This document shows, one piece after another, positions 45,754-58,260 of a DNA stretch of 64,000 nt. The DNA is from an uncultured Coriobacteriaceae bacterium (GTDB taxonomy: Bacteria; Actinomycetota; Coriobacteriia; Coriobacteriales; Atopobiaceae). The position numbers and the translations under genes are program-made. The notes beneath the pieces were generated by a model. It was not told the DNA's origin. It did not search any database and saw only the letters and a program-made list of their open reading frames with translations. The stretch spans positions 1 through 64,000 of the forward strand of contig CANEFS010000003.1 in NCBI GenBank assembly GCA_947426865.1. Reading direction: 5' to 3'. Positions within the stretch are counted from its first letter, which is position 1. The number at the start of each line of letters is the position of its first letter.

Positions 45754-47313
45754 TTACGATTTCTTCTTTTTCTTCGCGGGTTTCTCGGCCTTGGAAGCTT
45801 TCTCATTAAGAGCAATATTGGCTTCTAAGTGCTCACCCCAGGTCTCTTCAAGCTGTGCCACGATATCGGCATGCATTTTCTCTGTCAGTTTAATCTTCAG
45901 AGCAAAGACAACCATGGCAAGAACAAGAATAACTGCGGGGACAAGAAGCATAAGGATCTTAAAGAGGGACCCATCGCTCGCCGTTACGGTTTCTGCGGTG
46001 GCATCGTTAGTCATGCCGCAGGCGATAACGATAATACCTACCAAACCGGTCGAGACGGCTCCTCCGAACTTATCGGCCAAAGGGCGCAAGGAAAGCGCGA
46101 CAGACTCGTCGCGGTGACCAAGCTTCAACTGACCGTACTCGATGGAGTCGGTAATAATCATGAGGGCAATCAAGAAGACCATTGGCTGAGGCGCAACGAA
46201 AAGAATTCCTCCGATAAGAGCCAGGACAAAGCCAAGCGTCGCTCCGCTTCCCAGAATGTCGGGAACAGGAATTCCTAGTACACACAAGCCTGCAATCATC
46301 ACGATAACCGACGCAAAGAAAAGCGGTTTTCTCGTAAAGATGCGAGACAGTATCGGGAAGAGTGCGACCGACCCCAGGCTGATGAAGATGTTAAGAAGCA
46401 TCAACAATGAGTAGCCGTATTCGTTTCCCAAAATGTACGTGTAGTAATAAAGCAGCAAAGCATTCACAAGAAGGAAACCCGTGCAATAAATCAGATACGA
46501 GATAAAAATCCAAAGCAGCTGATCGTTTTTGAACAGCACCTTGAAAACGCCGCCCAGTTTCGTGTCTTGGGCGTTCTCGCGGATGGTGTCAGCCACCTCA
46601 CGCGTTCCTAAGCCAACACAAAGAGCAGAGATGGCATTGATAATACAAACGAGAGCCGCGAAGACGAACCAACCGGTTGCATCTCCGTTTTCGGCCGTTT
46701 GAGTTACCGAGAAGAACAAAACGATGGGCATAACAACCGCACCTGTCAGGTTCTGGCCAACGCCCGAACCAAAACGGGCAAGCGTTGCGTTTTTCTCGCG
46801 TTCACGACTGTCGAGGGACAACGCCGGAAGCATCGACCAGAAAGCGACGTCGTTGAAAGAGAATGAGACGTCCATCGTGATGTAGAGTGCCGCAAAAATG
46901 ACGAGGTAGAGCTCGGGATTCTCGTGGCTCAAATCCCCCAGCGTCGAGAAGAGCGCCAGAAGCGCAAGAGAGGCAACCGAGCCGCCCACAACAATCCAAG
47001 GTCGAAAATGTCCCCAACGCGTTTTCGTACGGTCAATGATGTTGCCGATGAACGGGTCGATGAAAAGTTCAACAATACGAAGCCCCATGATGATCGTGGT
47101 GGCTGCACCAATCCAAACGACATCATCGCTGCCACCCGAACGATTGAAGAGGATCTTTGTGATGAACATGATGAGGTAGGTGGACATTGCGGCGTAAAAA
47201 ACGTCGTGCCCAAAAGCCCCAAACATGTAAGATGCGCGAGAAACAATTTTATTAACAGGCTTCTCGAGTGGCTGTTGATTGGGCCGCGCAGCAGAAGTAT
47301 TTGTCTCTGCCAT
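45754..47313 (-). CDS. GPH-family sugar:cation symporter
   Basis: The 519-residue protein has about 12 membrane helices and GPH signatures: VELFIDPFIGNIIDRTKTRWGHFRPWIV near the loop between helices 2 and 3, and SLRPLADKFGGAVSTGLVG later. This family moves melibiose, lactose, pentosides and related sugars with H+ or Na+. Position next to gal and ara genes suggests galactoside, galactose or arabinose uptake, but the substrate cannot be fixed. The cytoplasmic C-terminus is Lys-rich. It is convergent with galM and lies 41 bp after the ferredoxin gene. Confidence 0.87.
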   Translation of the reverse strand: MAETNTSAARPNQQPLEKPVNKIVSRASYMFGAFGHDVFYAAMSTYLIMFITKILFNRSGGSDDVVWIGAATTIIMGLRIVELFIDPFIGNIIDRTKTRWGHFRPWIVVGGSVASLALLALFSTLGDLSHENPELYLVIFAALYITMDVSFSFNDVAFWSMLPALSLDSREREKNATLARFGSGVGQNLTGAVVMPIVLFFSVTQTAENGDATGWFVFAALVCIINAISALCVGLGTREVADTIRENAQDTKLGGVFKVLFKNDQLLWIFISYLIYCTGFLLVNALLLYYYTYILGNEYGYSLLMLLNIFISLGSVALFPILSRIFTRKPLFFASVIVMIAGLCVLGIPVPDILGSGATLGFVLALIGGILFVAPQPMVFLIALMIITDSIEYGQLKLGHRDESVALSLRPLADKFGGAVSTGLVGIIVIACGMTNDATAETVTASDGSLFKILMLLVPAVILVLAMVVFALKIKLTEKMHADIVAQLEETWGEHLEANIALNEKASKAEKPAKKKKKS

Positions 47314-47354
47314 ACCGATCCTTTCTGTTTAGATTTTTATAAGGCTTGCGCAGA

Positions 47355-47543
47355 TTAGTCTTCCGCAATCTCGGTGATTGCGCCGGTGGGGCAAGCTTCC
47401 ATGCATTGTCCGCAGGCAATGCAGTTCTCCGCGTTTACGACCTCGGCCGCGCTGTCGCCCAGCTCAAGAACGTCGCAAGGACAAGTGTCCACGCATACTC
47501 CGCAACTCACACATTCATCTGAAACAATAACTGGATGTGCCAT
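47355..47543 (-). CDS. 2[4Fe-4S] ferredoxin
   Basis: This 62-residue electron carrier has two complete cluster motifs, CVSCGVCVDTCPCD and CIACGQCMEACPTG. The ATG follows AAGGAG. It is typical of anaerobes, where such ferredoxins serve pyruvate:ferredoxin oxidoreductase and hydrogenases. It sits upstream of the symporter gene on the same strand; a functional link is not obvious. Confidence 0.95.
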   Translation of the reverse strand: MAHPVIVSDECVSCGVCVDTCPCDVLELGDSAAEVVNAENCIACGQCMEACPTGAITEIAED

Positions 47544-47780
47544 TTTTTCTCCTTCTTTAGAGAGGTTTTTACTACTCTTGCGAGTTTAGCCATCTTGCGC
47601 TCGTTTGCAAGGCTTTTCCAGCGATTTTTTGGTAAGGGGCAATGCTGGATTATCTTCGCGTCGCATGAGGTTTATTGATTGCGCAAAAGGGCTATCTCGT
47701 TTGTGCTGTATTAGACAGAAAGGGGCGAGGTAGGGACCGCGGACGATAAGCTTGGGACAACAACGAGAAAAAAGAGAGTG

Positions 47781-47809
47781 TTGACAAAATACTGAGAAGA
47801 GTATATGTT
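47781..47809 (+). promoter_or_regulatory. Promoter of the dnaK operon
   Basis: TTGACA (47781-47786) is a perfect -35 box. TATGTT (47804-47809) follows after 17 bp as -10. It lies just upstream of the HAIR-like repeat. Confidence 0.7.
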
Positions 47810-47825
47810 ACACAGGCTTAAAAAA

Positions 47826-47846
47826 TCTGAGTCGTTCTCACTTAAA
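47826..47846 (+). promoter_or_regulatory. HAIR-like HspR operator
   Basis: TCTGAGT-7 bp-ACTTAAA matches the actinobacterial HAIR consensus (CTTGAGT-N7-ACTCAAG) at 5 of 7 bases in each arm with the correct spacer. It lies between a -10 box and a second TATAAT and upstream of dnaK. An HspR gene is encoded in the same cluster, so autoregulation is likely. Confidence 0.6.
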
Positions 47847-48021
47847 TTTTATAAATTGTTGTGTATAATACTTTACGCAATGGGAATAAACGAAAAGCGA
47901 CGAAAGTTTAAGCCTGCATACGAAACACGAAATACAAAAACGCAACAGAAACAAAAAGCACAAAACACGAACACGAAGCACAAGACACGAAAAACGAAAC
48001 CTACTTATACAAGAGCTATAA

Positions 48022-49965
<1,944 letters not shown>

Positions 49966-49985
49966 TCGGCCTCGATAGTGATTGC

Positions 49986-50026
49986 AAGAGCCGCGCTTCT
50001 GGAGATGGGAGTAGCGGCTCTTCTTC
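49986..50026 (+). terminator. Hairpin after dnaK
   Basis: AAGAGCCGC (49986-49994) pairs with GCGGCTCTT (50014-50022) around a 19-nt loop, followed by CTTC. It lies 20 bp after dnaK and before grpE and may give partial termination, leaving more dnaK than grpE mRNA. The next 90 bp have two CCGAGAAA copies (50053, 50086); the second forms CCGAG-AAA-CTCGG. Confidence 0.55.
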
Positions 50027-50114
50027 ACTCTTTTCTCCTTATAAAAGCATTACCGAGAAACACGCGTTGAAAAAGAGAACTATTGCCGAGAAACTCGGTT
50101 GAGAAGGAAATGAA

Positions 50115-50972
50115 ATGTCGAACAAGAAGAACAGAAATCAGGGCTTTGGTAGCCACGGCGCAGGGCACGCGCCCGGCGCGCATAGTGCACGCGGTGCCCA
50201 CTCCGCGCACGGCGCGCACGACGGCCGTCACTCAGACTTCGATGAGCAACAAGTGCAAGACCGTGCCAAAGAGCTCGAAGAGCAAGACGAGATTGAAAGC
50301 TACGAAGGAGACGACGAGCTCTACTCCGACCTTGTTGATGCTGCCCTTAAAGCGGGCGAGCAAGCAGCCGCTGAGGATTTCAAAAACGACGCGGAAGCCC
50401 TTCGCAAAGAAAACGAGCGCCTTTCCAAAGAGCTAGGTGACGCGCAAGAGCTTGCAAACTCTGCTGGCGTTAAGGTGCAAGAGGCAAACGACCGCGCCGC
50501 TCGTGTGCAGGCGGACTGGGAAAACTTCCGCAAACGCATGGCAACAGAGCGCTTAGAAGAGAAGAAGCGCGCCACCGAGCACCTCATCGAGAAGCTGCTT
50601 CCTGCCATCGACGACCTTGAACGCGCTATAGAGCACACCCAAAACGCTGACAACGCCAATGGCTCCCTTAAAGAGTTTGCCGCCGGCGTAGCAGCGGTCC
50701 ACAGCAAGATTTTGGACACGCTGCGCAGCGAGGGTGTCTCGGTCATCGATTCCAAGGGAACGCCTTTCGACCCCACGCGTGAGCAAGCCGTTGGCAACGT
50801 CGAAGATGCAACGGTCCCCGACGAGTCCGTGGCAGAGGTTCTTCGCAAGGGCTACGAAGTTTCTGGAAAAGTGATTCGCCCTGCCATGGTGACCGTCACT
50901 CACGGAGGCCCTTCTCGAGAATCGCAAAGCGAGTCGCAAGACGATCTTCAAAACGAAACAGATGAGGCCTAA
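50115..50972 (+). CDS. grpE: Nucleotide exchange factor GrpE with His-rich N-terminus
   Basis: GrpE releases ADP from DnaK. The coiled-coil region and [17 protein letters not shown], then [18 protein letters not shown] and [20 protein letters not shown], are typical. Length is 285 residues, above the usual ~200. The extra part is N-terminal, with a segment of Gly/Ala/His repeats ([20 protein letters not shown]), ten His in ~40 residues, followed by an acidic region. The ATG follows AAGGAAATGAA. The His-rich part could bind metal ions but no function is known. Confidence 0.95.
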   Translation: MSNKKNRNQGFGSHGAGHAPGAHSARGAHSAHGAHDGRHSDFDEQQVQDRAKELEEQDEIESYEGDDELYSDLVDAALKAGEQAAAEDFKNDAEALRKENERLSKELGDAQELANSAGVKVQEANDRAARVQADWENFRKRMATERLEEKKRATEHLIEKLLPAIDDLERAIEHTQNADNANGSLKEFAAGVAAVHSKILDTLRSEGVSVIDSKGTPFDPTREQAVGNVEDATVPDESVAEVLRKGYEVSGKVIRPAMVTVTHGGPSRESQSESQDDLQNETDEA

Positions 50973-50983
50973 AGGATTCGCGT

Positions 50984-51982
50984 ATGGCAAAGAAGAATTT
51001 CTACGAAGTGCTGGGCGTTAAGCGTGACGCCTCGGACGCCGAGATCAAAAAGGCGTTCAGGAAGCTTGCGCAAAAGCACCACCCCGACGCCGGCGGAGAC
51101 GAAAAGGTCTTCAAGGAGATCTCGGAGGCCTACGAGACGCTGTCGAATCCGCAAAAGCGCAAGGAATACGACCAGATTTTGATGTTTGGCGGCATTCCGG
51201 GCGCTGACTTTGGCGGAGACGGCGGTCGCGGGCGCACCTACACCTATACCAATATGGGAGACATGGGCGAAGGCTTCTCCGGCTTCGACTTCTCCGACAT
51301 TTTTGGAGGGGCAGCAGGAGCGGGCTCCCCTGATGGCGCAGGCGGCTTTGGTGGTTTCGACTTCTCTGACATCTTTGGAGGAACTGCAGGGGCGCGCCGC
51401 CGCGGTCCGTCCAAGGGCGGCGACCTCTCGATGTCCATTAATGTCACAGCCAAAGAGGCTCTTGACGGCCTGGAGCAGAAAGTGACTTACCGCATTCCTA
51501 GCACGGGCGAGGAGCAAACGCTCACTGTGAAAATTCCGGCTGGAGCGGTAAATGGCGGCAAGCTTCGCTACAAGAAGCGCGGCGAGTACGGCATTGACGG
51601 CGCTCCTCGCGGCGACCTTATCATCACCACGAACGTCGCCGAGCATCGCCTGTTTAAGCGCGATGGCGCCGACATTCGCATGGAAGTACCCATCTCAATT
51701 TACGAGGCTACTCTCGGCGCGACGATTGACATCCCAACGCCGGCCGGGAAGACGGTGCGCCTGAAGATTCCAAAGGGCACGCCGGACGGCAAGGTGTTCC
51801 GCTTTAAGGACATGGGGGCGCCAAACGTCAAGCGTAAGGGCACAAAAGGGGCGCTCTACGTGAGCGTCAAAGTGCAGGTGCCCAAGACCTTGAGCAAAGA
51901 GGAACGCGAGTTTCTCGAGAAGGCTCAATCGGCCGACACGCACGATGTGCGCAAGAACTTGAAAAAAGATGCGCTGCTGTAG
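50984..51982 (+). CDS. dnaJ: J-domain co-chaperone DnaJ/CbpA type (no zinc finger)
   Basis: The J domain carries the HPD motif in [13 protein letters not shown] and starts [21 protein letters not shown] Gly/Phe-rich segment follows, with two copies of a GF[11 protein letters not shown] unit. The cysteine-rich zinc finger of classical DnaJ is absent, so the C-terminal substrate domains follow directly ([18 protein letters not shown]). Length is 332 residues, like class B/CbpA proteins. It stimulates the DnaK ATPase. It is placed between grpE and hspR as in actinobacteria. Confidence 0.93.
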   Translation: MAKKNFYEVLGVKRDASDAEIKKAFRKLAQKHHPDAGGDEKVFKEISEAYETLSNPQKRKEYDQILMFGGIPGADFGGDGGRGRTYTYTNMGDMGEGFSGFDFSDIFGGAAGAGSPDGAGGFGGFDFSDIFGGTAGARRRGPSKGGDLSMSINVTAKEALDGLEQKVTYRIPSTGEEQTLTVKIPAGAVNGGKLRYKKRGEYGIDGAPRGDLIITTNVAEHRLFKRDGADIRMEVPISIYEATLGATIDIPTPAGKTVRLKIPKGTPDGKVFRFKDMGAPNVKRKGTKGALYVSVKVQVPKTLSKEEREFLEKAQSADTHDVRKNLKKDALL

Positions 51983-52019
51983 CGCGTACTCTCGGCGGCA
52001 AAATGTGCCTTTACACTGG

Positions 52020-52136
52020 CCGAGAAAACCGGGCGCGAAAAAGCGCAACATGACGGACGCGCAATAGAACGAGCGCGCAACAGAATGAGTGCGCGCAATG
52101 AAAAAAGGCGCAACAAAAGAAAGTAAGGGATTGCAA
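52020..52136 (+). other. dnaJ-hspR leader with five GCGCAA hexamers
   Basis: The gap before hspR is T-poor and contains GCGCAA at 52043, 52059, 52075, 52093 and 52108, spaced about 16 bp apart, some as GCGCGCAA. A CCGAGAAA copy begins it. It does not read as a protein gene. It could be a leader of low secondary structure. Confidence 0.4.
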
Positions 52137-52580
52137 ATGAAGCGAAAGAAAACGCAGAAGAAAACGGAAACGCCGATGAGCTCGGACACGCCACTTTACA
52201 TGATTTCCGTTGCGGCTGAGCTTGCCGGCATGCATCCGCAGACGCTTCGTGTTTATGAGCAGAAGGGTTTGGTTAACCCTGGACGCTCCTCGGGAAACAC
52301 GCGTATGTATTCCCAAGACGACATCGAGCGCTTGAACCTTATCGCTGAGCTGACGAGGGAAGGCATTAACCTTGCCGGCGTCATGCGCATCCTTGATCTT
52401 ATGGAGCGCCAGCTCAACATGGACCAGGAAATCGAGGCGATGATGAAGAAGATGCGCCGCCTGGAAAACGAGGCTCACGAGCTTCGCATGCAGCGCAAAA
52501 TCTACGACCTTGTCCCTTACGAAGAACAAGATCCTAAAGAAATATTTTGCGCTCTTCTCGGAAAGAAGCTGGGAGAGTAG
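52137..52580 (+). CDS. hspR: Heat-shock repressor HspR (MerR family)
   Basis: The MerR-type winged helix reads YMISVAAELAGMHPQTLRVY then EQKGLVNPGRSSGNTRMYSQ, the HspR hallmark (MHPQTLR). A coiled-coil from about residue 85 mediates dimerisation. HspR represses dnaK and clpB through HAIR elements and needs DnaK as corepressor in Streptomyces. The start is taken at 52137 behind AAGGGATTGC; ATG 52089 or 52176 is possible. Length is about 147 residues. A HAIR-like element lies upstream of dnaK. Confidence 0.92.
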   Translation: MKRKKTQKKTETPMSSDTPLYMISVAAELAGMHPQTLRVYEQKGLVNPGRSSGNTRMYSQDDIERLNLIAELTREGINLAGVMRILDLMERQLNMDQEIEAMMKKMRRLENEAHELRMQRKIYDLVPYEEQDPKEIFCALLGKKLGE

Positions 52581-52688
52581 AACGAACCGCACCACTTGCG
52601 CGCAGCGAAAACGCAGCAAAAACGCACCACTCACGTGAACTAAAAAAAGTAAACCGAACAAGTAAAACGAAAAAGCAAAGAGGGAAAA
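52581..52688 (+). other. T-poor leader of clpB
   Basis: This 108-bp leader is A/C/G-rich with few Ts and contains CGCAGC elements like those before hpt (about 52601 and 52612). AAGAGGG at 52679-52685 is the ribosome site. No extra promoter is obvious, so clpB may be co-transcribed with hspR. Confidence 0.4.
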
Positions 52689-55445
52689 ATGAGAGTTGAC
52701 AAATTAGCTGTTACCGCCGCTGAGGCATTGCAAACAGCCATGGGCATTGCAACGGACGCAGACGCTAACGCTGTGGAACCGGTGCACTTGCTAAAGGCAT
52801 TGCTTGTCTCGGGCGAGAAAAACTTAGATTCAATCGTAGAAAAAATTGGCGCGTCGCCGCTGAGCCTTGAGCACGAAGCCGACGACGCAATCGCAAAGGA
52901 GCCGAAGGTCTCGGGCCAGGGACTGTCGCAGATGGGCCTTAGCCGTGCGACCGACAAGGTCTTCAACGATGCCGAGAAGCGCGCCACGAAAATGGGCGAC
53001 TCCTACGTCACCACCGAGCACCTGCTCGCAGCGCTTGCCGACGACAAAACAACCGCTGGCCAAATCCTGAACGCAGCAGGCATCACGAGCAAGCGCGTGG
53101 AAGAAACGTACAACGACCTGCGCGGAGACGACCGCGTCACGAGCGCCGACTCCAAGCCGGAGTTCGATGCGCTTGAACGCTATGGCAGAAATGTCACAGA
53201 ACTTGCGCGCATGGGTAAACTCGATCCTGTGATTGGCCGCGTTGAAGAGATTCGCCGCACCATCCAAGTGTTGTCTCGGCGTACGAAGAACAACCCCGTT
53301 CTCATTGGTGAGCCGGGCGTTGGTAAGACCGCCATCGTGGAGGGACTTGCGGCGCGTATTGTCTCGGGCGATGTGCCGTCATCGCTGAAAAACAAGGACA
53401 TCGTCGAGCTCGACATGAGCGCACTCGTGGCAGGCGCCAAGTACCGCGGCGAGTTTGAGGAGCGCTTGAAGTCCGTCGTCAAGGAAGTCCAAAAATCCGA
53501 CGGCCAGGTCATCCTCTTCATCGACGAGCTCCACACCATCGTGGGCGCCGGTGCGACAGAAGGCTCGATGGATGCCGGAAACATTTTGAAGCCGGCGCTG
53601 GCCCGCGGGGAGTTGCGTGCAATAGGCGCGACCACCTTGGACGAGTACCGCAAATATATCGAGAAGGACGCCGCCCTTGCCCGCCGCTTCCAGACCGTTC
53701 TCGTTTCCGAGCCAACCGTCGAAGACACGATTTCAATCCTGCGTGGTCTGAAGGAAAAATACGAAATGCATCATGGCGTGCGCATTACCGATGCTGCTCT
53801 CGTTAGTGCCGCCGACCTTTCCAACCGCTACATCGCCGACCGTTTTTTGCCCGACAAGGCAATCGACTTGGTGGATGAAGCGGCAAGCCGCCTTCGCATG
53901 GAGCTAGACTCGATGCCAGCAGAGATTGATGCGGTCGACCGTCAGATGACGCAGATGCAGATCGAAGAGCAGGCTCTCATGAAGGAGGAAGACGAAGCCT
54001 CCAAAGAGCGCCTGGAGCAGCTGCGCAAAGAGATGAGCGCCACGCGCGAGAAGCTCGATGGCATGAAGGCCGCTTGGCAAAATGAAAAAGCGGTTATCGA
54101 TAAGGTCCAAGACTTGAAGCGCCAGCTGGACGAAGCCCACGTGGCAGAGGAGAAGGCGACGCGCGAAGGCGACCTTGGCAAAGCCTCAGAGATTCGCTAC
54201 GCAACCCTTCCTCAGCTGCAGCGTGACCTGGACGAGGCCGTGGCCGCTCTGGAAGACAAGCAAGACGAAGGCATGTTGAAAGAGGAAGTCACCACCGGAG
54301 AAATTGCAGAGGTCGTCTCTAGCTGGACCGGCGTTCCTGTTACCAAGATGATGCAGGGCGAGATAGACAAGTTGAAAAATCTCGAGGACGAGCTGCACAA
54401 GCGCGTTATCGGACAAGACGCCGCCGTTGACGCCGTTGCTAGCGCCGTGCGCAGAAGCCGCGCCGGACTCGCCGACCCCAACCGTCCCCTGGGCTCCTTC
54501 TTCTTCCTGGGCCCTACCGGCGTGGGTAAAACGGAGCTGGCCAAAGCCCTGGCAGAGTACCTCTTCGATGACGAGCACGCGCTCGTTCGTATCGACATGA
54601 GTGAATATATGGAGAAGTTCTCAGTCCAGCGCCTTATTGGTGCACCTCCGGGATACGTTGGCTACGACGAAGGCGGTCAGTTGACAGAAGCCGTGCGTCG
54701 CCGTCCCTACAGCGTGATTCTTCTCGACGAGATGGAAAAAGCGCACCCGGACGTCTTCAATATCTTGCTGCAAGTTTTGGACGACGGACGTCTGACCGAC
54801 GGCCAGGGTCGCGTGGTGTCGTTCAAGAACACTATCATTATCATGACGAGCAACGTGGGCTCGGAGTTTATCGCCTCCGCCACCGCCATTGAGCACCCCG
54901 AGCAGGTCGAAAAGCAGGTGAACGAGGCCTTGCGCGCCACGTTTAAGCCGGAGTTTTTGAACCGAATCGACGACGTGGTGGTCTTCCACGCCCTCATGCT
55001 CGACGACATCGAGAAAATCGTCGACATTCAACTCCGCAGCCTCCGTGAGCGCCTGGACAACAACCGCATCTCCCTGGAGATGACGCCGTCGGCCATTCAA
55101 GCGCTGGCCCTCGAGGGTCTCGACCCTCTCTACGGCGCGCGTCCCCTGAAGCGCCTCATCCAGCGCCAGGTCGTTGACAACGTGGCCACGCTCCTTATCG
55201 ACGGGGCGATTGGCGAGGGCGACACCGTCCGCGTTGATGTGAACGACAAAAACGAGTTCTATGCCGAGAAAACCTCGCGCAAAACAGCTGCTGAGAAAAG
55301 CTCTGGCAAGAAGCGCGCGAGCGCTAAAGGCGCTCAAGCCGCTGAGGCTGCCGAAGCTGCCGAAGCCACAGAGGTTTCCTCGACACCTTCTATGGATGCA
55401 GAGACGGTTGAGGGAGAGGCAATCGAACCTGACTCAATCGATTAG
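52689..55445 (+). CDS. clpB: ATP-dependent disaggregase ClpB
   Basis: This Hsp100 protein extracts proteins from aggregates with DnaK. The N domain is followed by ATPase 1 with [15 protein letters not shown] (about 207-221), the middle coiled coil ([20 protein letters not shown] region) and ATPase 2 with [20 protein letters not shown]. The length is 918 residues. About 45 residues at the C-terminus are an extra Ala/Glu/Lys/Ser-rich tail ([17 protein letters not shown]). It ends the heat-shock cluster. Confidence 0.96.
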   Translation: MRVDKLAVTAAEALQTAMGIATDADANAVEPVHLLKALLVSGEKNLDSIVEKIGASPLSLEHEADDAIAKEPKVSGQGLSQMGLSRATDKVFNDAEKRATKMGDSYVTTEHLLAALADDKTTAGQILNAAGITSKRVEETYNDLRGDDRVTSADSKPEFDALERYGRNVTELARMGKLDPVIGRVEEIRRTIQVLSRRTKNNPVLIGEPGVGKTAIVEGLAARIVSGDVPSSLKNKDIVELDMSALVAGAKYRGEFEERLKSVVKEVQKSDGQVILFIDELHTIVGAGATEGSMDAGNILKPALARGELRAIGATTLDEYRKYIEKDAALARRFQTVLVSEPTVEDTISILRGLKEKYEMHHGVRITDAALVSAADLSNRYIADRFLPDKAIDLVDEAASRLRMELDSMPAEIDAVDRQMTQMQIEEQALMKEEDEASKERLEQLRKEMSATREKLDGMKAAWQNEKAVIDKVQDLKRQLDEAHVAEEKATREGDLGKASEIRYATLPQLQRDLDEAVAALEDKQDEGMLKEEVTTGEIAEVVSSWTGVPVTKMMQGEIDKLKNLEDELHKRVIGQDAAVDAVASAVRRSRAGLADPNRPLGSFFFLGPTGVGKTELAKALAEYLFDDEHALVRIDMSEYMEKFSVQRLIGAPPGYVGYDEGGQLTEAVRRRPYSVILLDEMEKAHPDVFNILLQVLDDGRLTDGQGRVVSFKNTIIIMTSNVGSEFIASATAIEHPEQVEKQVNEALRATFKPEFLNRIDDVVVFHALMLDDIEKIVDIQLRSLRERLDNNRISLEMTPSAIQALALEGLDPLYGARPLKRLIQRQVVDNVATLLIDGAIGEGDTVRVDVNDKNEFYAEKTSRKTAAEKSSGKKRASAKGAQAAEAAEAAEATEVSSTPSMDAETVEGEAIEPDSID

Positions 55446-55532
55446 CCGTAAGCGAAGAGCACAAGCCACGCGAGCGGCGCGCATAGCGCGACCGATGCAA
55501 AGAGTAGAAGCGGCGCAAACAACGCCCGGTAA

Positions 55533-56339
55533 TTAAAAAACGAAGCTCCAGACGACAACTAAAATAAGGAAAAGAACGCCCAGCGTCGCACCCATCATAA
55601 GGGGAAGCTTGCTGGGTTTTCCGTTATTGTCAGAAAAGATGGAGTGGTTGCCCTGAGGCACGCTCAGGTACTCACCGTATTTCAAATTTTTCACGAACGA
55701 GTCCGAGCGCTGACCGGGATTTCGAGAAATCGGACCAAGGTCGCTTTCGGGCATGTCGTAAGGCTCTTCGACATAAGTGCCTTCGCCGGAGAGGGCTGGT
55801 GTCAAAGAGTCTTCGGCAAACGAGGTCGCAGAAGCGTTCGCGTAGAAAGAGCGCTCGTCGTCAATGTCGTTGATGGGCGCCACAGTTCTTCTCGGCACGT
55901 TACGAGGAGCCGCGCTCGCGGGCTCTTCCATGTTTGTGGTTTCGGTATAGGGCATATAACCTGCAGGAATGCGAGCAGGTCTTCTTACGAGGACGGCAGC
56001 CTCGGGGGCGGGGCGGAGCGTTCCAATGGGCATCGCCGCAGCTCCCGTCGAGGTACCAAAGCCATCGCGGGCACCGTAGTCTCTCATGTGTTCGTAGGGA
56101 TGGCGCTGCGTGCGGTAGGCGTCCTCGCGCTCGTGTGGGCGCAGTTGAGGATTGAATTTTGGAGCGGGAGGCGGGAAAAGTTCGGGATATCTTTCGGGGG
56201 CAGAATAAGAAGCGGTCTCGTGAGCAAACGCTCGCACCGAGGAACGCGCTGGTAGTGAGGTTGTTTGGTCGAAGTGCCTTTGATCGTTTAAGTTGCGGAT
56301 GGACTCATCTTCACCGAGGTTTCCGTAAGGTGGTCTCAT
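55533..56339 (-). CDS. Conserved-looking single-pass membrane protein, unknown function
   Basis: The product is 268 residues with a Pro/Arg-rich, presumably disordered N-terminal ~215 residues and one C-terminal membrane helix (KLPLMMGATLGVLFLILVVV). The tail-anchored form places the bulk in the cytoplasm. No domain is recognised. The start ATG 56339 (MRPPYGNLGEDESIRN) is chosen because the segment upstream to 56726 does not look coding and tilS begins there on the other strand. It could be a cell-division or cell-wall accessory protein, but nothing in the sequence shows this. Confidence 0.6.
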   Translation of the reverse strand: MRPPYGNLGEDESIRNLNDQRHFDQTTSLPARSSVRAFAHETASYSAPERYPELFPPPAPKFNPQLRPHEREDAYRTQRHPYEHMRDYGARDGFGTSTGAAAMPIGTLRPAPEAAVLVRRPARIPAGYMPYTETTNMEEPASAAPRNVPRRTVAPINDIDDERSFYANASATSFAEDSLTPALSGEGTYVEEPYDMPESDLGPISRNPGQRSDSFVKNLKYGEYLSVPQGNHSIFSDNNGKPSKLPLMMGATLGVLFLILVVVWSFVF

Positions 56340-56492
56340 AACCTTTTTCTGCTGTATCCAATATGTTGAGGGTATTTTAGAGCAATCTACTATATACAGC
56401 AAGGACGAAAAGGAAAAAAATCCAGAAATGGCCGAGAAATTCCTTCGTGTTACGATTGATACGCGGCAAAACCCGCACAGGAGCAAAAATTT

Positions 56493-58004
56493 ATGACGAG
56501 TGTTGCAAACAGATATCGTGAGCAGGGCGAAGGCGCCTCTGCCTTTGCGCATCCCGCTCCTAACCGCGACCCCGAGGCGGCTTCTCCCGTTATCTTGATG
56601 GTCTCGGGAGGCGCCGATTCTAGCGCACTCCTTCTCATGGCAGCAACTGCCACGCTCAACATCGACGACGGGCGCGGCGATGCCCCCATCGCCAAAGAGC
56701 GTCTGCACGTTTTGCACATCAACCACGGCCTGCGCGACATGGAGGCAAAAGAGGACGAAGAGCTGGTCGAGCGCATGGCCGCCTCCCTGGGCATTCCGTG
56801 TACGGTTGTCTCGGTCGATGTCCCGGCTCTTGTGGCTAAAACGCCAGGGGAGTCGTTCGAAAGCGTCGCTCGAAACGTGCGCTACGACGAGGCGAACAAA
56901 TTAGCCAACAAGCTCTCAAAAGAGTTCGGAACTTCCAAAGGGGCAGCGCGCATTTTGACCGCCCACACCGCTGACGACCGCGCCGAAACCTTCTTCATCA
57001 ACGCTATTAAAGGGGCAGGACCTGCGGGTCTCTCGTCCATTCCTTTTCGCCGCAATCGCATTGTGCGCCCCCTCTTATATAAGACGCATAAGGAACTCTG
57101 CGACTACCTGCGTTTTCATAACCAGGTTTGGGCAGAGGACGCAACCAACGAGGATGTATCCTACCTAAGAAACTACGTACGCAAAAAAATTCTACCGGCG
57201 GCTAAGGAGAAAAACCCCCAGCTTGTCCAAGCCCTTTCCCAAACGTGTGACGTCTTAAACGACGAGGATATCTATCTGACGGGCGTGGCTGCCAAGGCGT
57301 ATCGGCGCGTTCTCAAAAGCGCGCAAGACGGCGTTCGCATCCTAGACGCGCAGAAGCTCGCCGCAACGGACATGGCGATTGCGCGCCGCATCGTGCGCCG
57401 AGCCCTTCTCGACTTGGAACCGGAAGCGCGTCTGGAGGCCCAGCACGTCAACGGAACTTTGAAGGCGGTCGCGCGCAATCACGGCTCGCTCACGGCGTCT
57501 TTTGGCATTCAGGCGAAGGTCGAAAACGGGACGCTTACCCTGAAGGCGCGTCGAGCCGACGATGCTCCCAAGACGTTCCACGCCGGCTGGCTCTCGATTC
57601 CAGGGCGCGTGAATCTGGGCGCGCACAGCATAACGGCCGAGGTTCTGGATCTCAATGCCGCAGACCGCCCGCTCGCGCTGGCTAAAGAAGTGGCCGAGAA
57701 ATCCTCAGGGGCTGCCGTTTTTCTCGATGCTGCAAAAGTTGAGCGCGCAGGGGCAAAGGAGCGGCTGTGGGTGGCACCGCCTTCCGCCGGCGAGGTACTT
57801 TGTCCTTACGGGATGCACGGCCAATCGAAGAAGCTTTCTCACCTGCTGGCAGAAGCGGGCGTTTTGAGGGAGAAGCGAGCGTTGGTGCCGGTGGTAAGCG
57901 TGGAGCCCTCGAAGGAGATTCTTTGGGTTGCCCCGATTCGCACGGACGAGCGCTTCTGCGTGGAGGCAAGTTCCAGGACGCTGCTCTTTTTGCGCTATCA
58001 ATGA
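56493..58004 (+). CDS. tilS: tRNA(Ile)-lysidine synthase TilS
   Basis: TilS modifies C34 of the CAU-anticodon tRNA(Ile) with lysine. The PP-loop is ILMVSGGADSSALLLMA. HINHGLRDMEAKEDEELVE and TAHTADDRAETFFIN are the other N-type motifs, and the TilS C-terminal LWVAPPSAGEVLCPYG region is present. At 503 residues it is long, due to an extended central region. AGGAG precedes the ATG at 9 bases. hpt and ftsH follow, the standard actinobacterial trio. Confidence 0.9.
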   Translation: MTSVANRYREQGEGASAFAHPAPNRDPEAASPVILMVSGGADSSALLLMAATATLNIDDGRGDAPIAKERLHVLHINHGLRDMEAKEDEELVERMAASLGIPCTVVSVDVPALVAKTPGESFESVARNVRYDEANKLANKLSKEFGTSKGAARILTAHTADDRAETFFINAIKGAGPAGLSSIPFRRNRIVRPLLYKTHKELCDYLRFHNQVWAEDATNEDVSYLRNYVRKKILPAAKEKNPQLVQALSQTCDVLNDEDIYLTGVAAKAYRRVLKSAQDGVRILDAQKLAATDMAIARRIVRRALLDLEPEARLEAQHVNGTLKAVARNHGSLTASFGIQAKVENGTLTLKARRADDAPKTFHAGWLSIPGRVNLGAHSITAEVLDLNAADRPLALAKEVAEKSSGAAVFLDAAKVERAGAKERLWVAPPSAGEVLCPYGMHGQSKKLSHLLAEAGVLREKRALVPVVSVEPSKEILWVAPIRTDERFCVEASSRTLLFLRYQ

Positions 58005-58164
58005 GGGCGCGAGTGGCGCAGGCGCTGAGAGCGTGCCTGTGACTAATGCTTTGGGCTTCTCGAACACTCTTCGCTCCTGCCCTGTATTAAAAAAGCGTCC
58101 AGTGTATTAAACTATCCCAACAGATAAAAATAGGAAAAACGGGCTGAGCGCAGAGCTGCAAAAT

Positions 58165-58260
58165 CGCAGCAGGCCAGAGACAGAAAAACGCAGCAAGCGA
58201 GAGCCGCAAAAACGCAGCAAACCAGAGACAGAAAACCACAGCAAGCCAGCACAACAAAAC
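58165..58260 (+). repeat. Four 24-bp tandem repeats upstream of hpt
   Basis: Four degenerate 24-bp units begin at 58165, 58189, 58213 and 58237, each starting CGCAGC (CACAGC in the last) and most containing CCAGAGACAGAAAA or a relative. The segment 58165-58272 contains no T. The frame of hpt is open through all of it, up to a TAA at 58108, with no ATG. If translated it would read RSKPETEK-like octapeptides. The opposite strand has a hydrophobic shadow frame. Confidence 0.75.
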
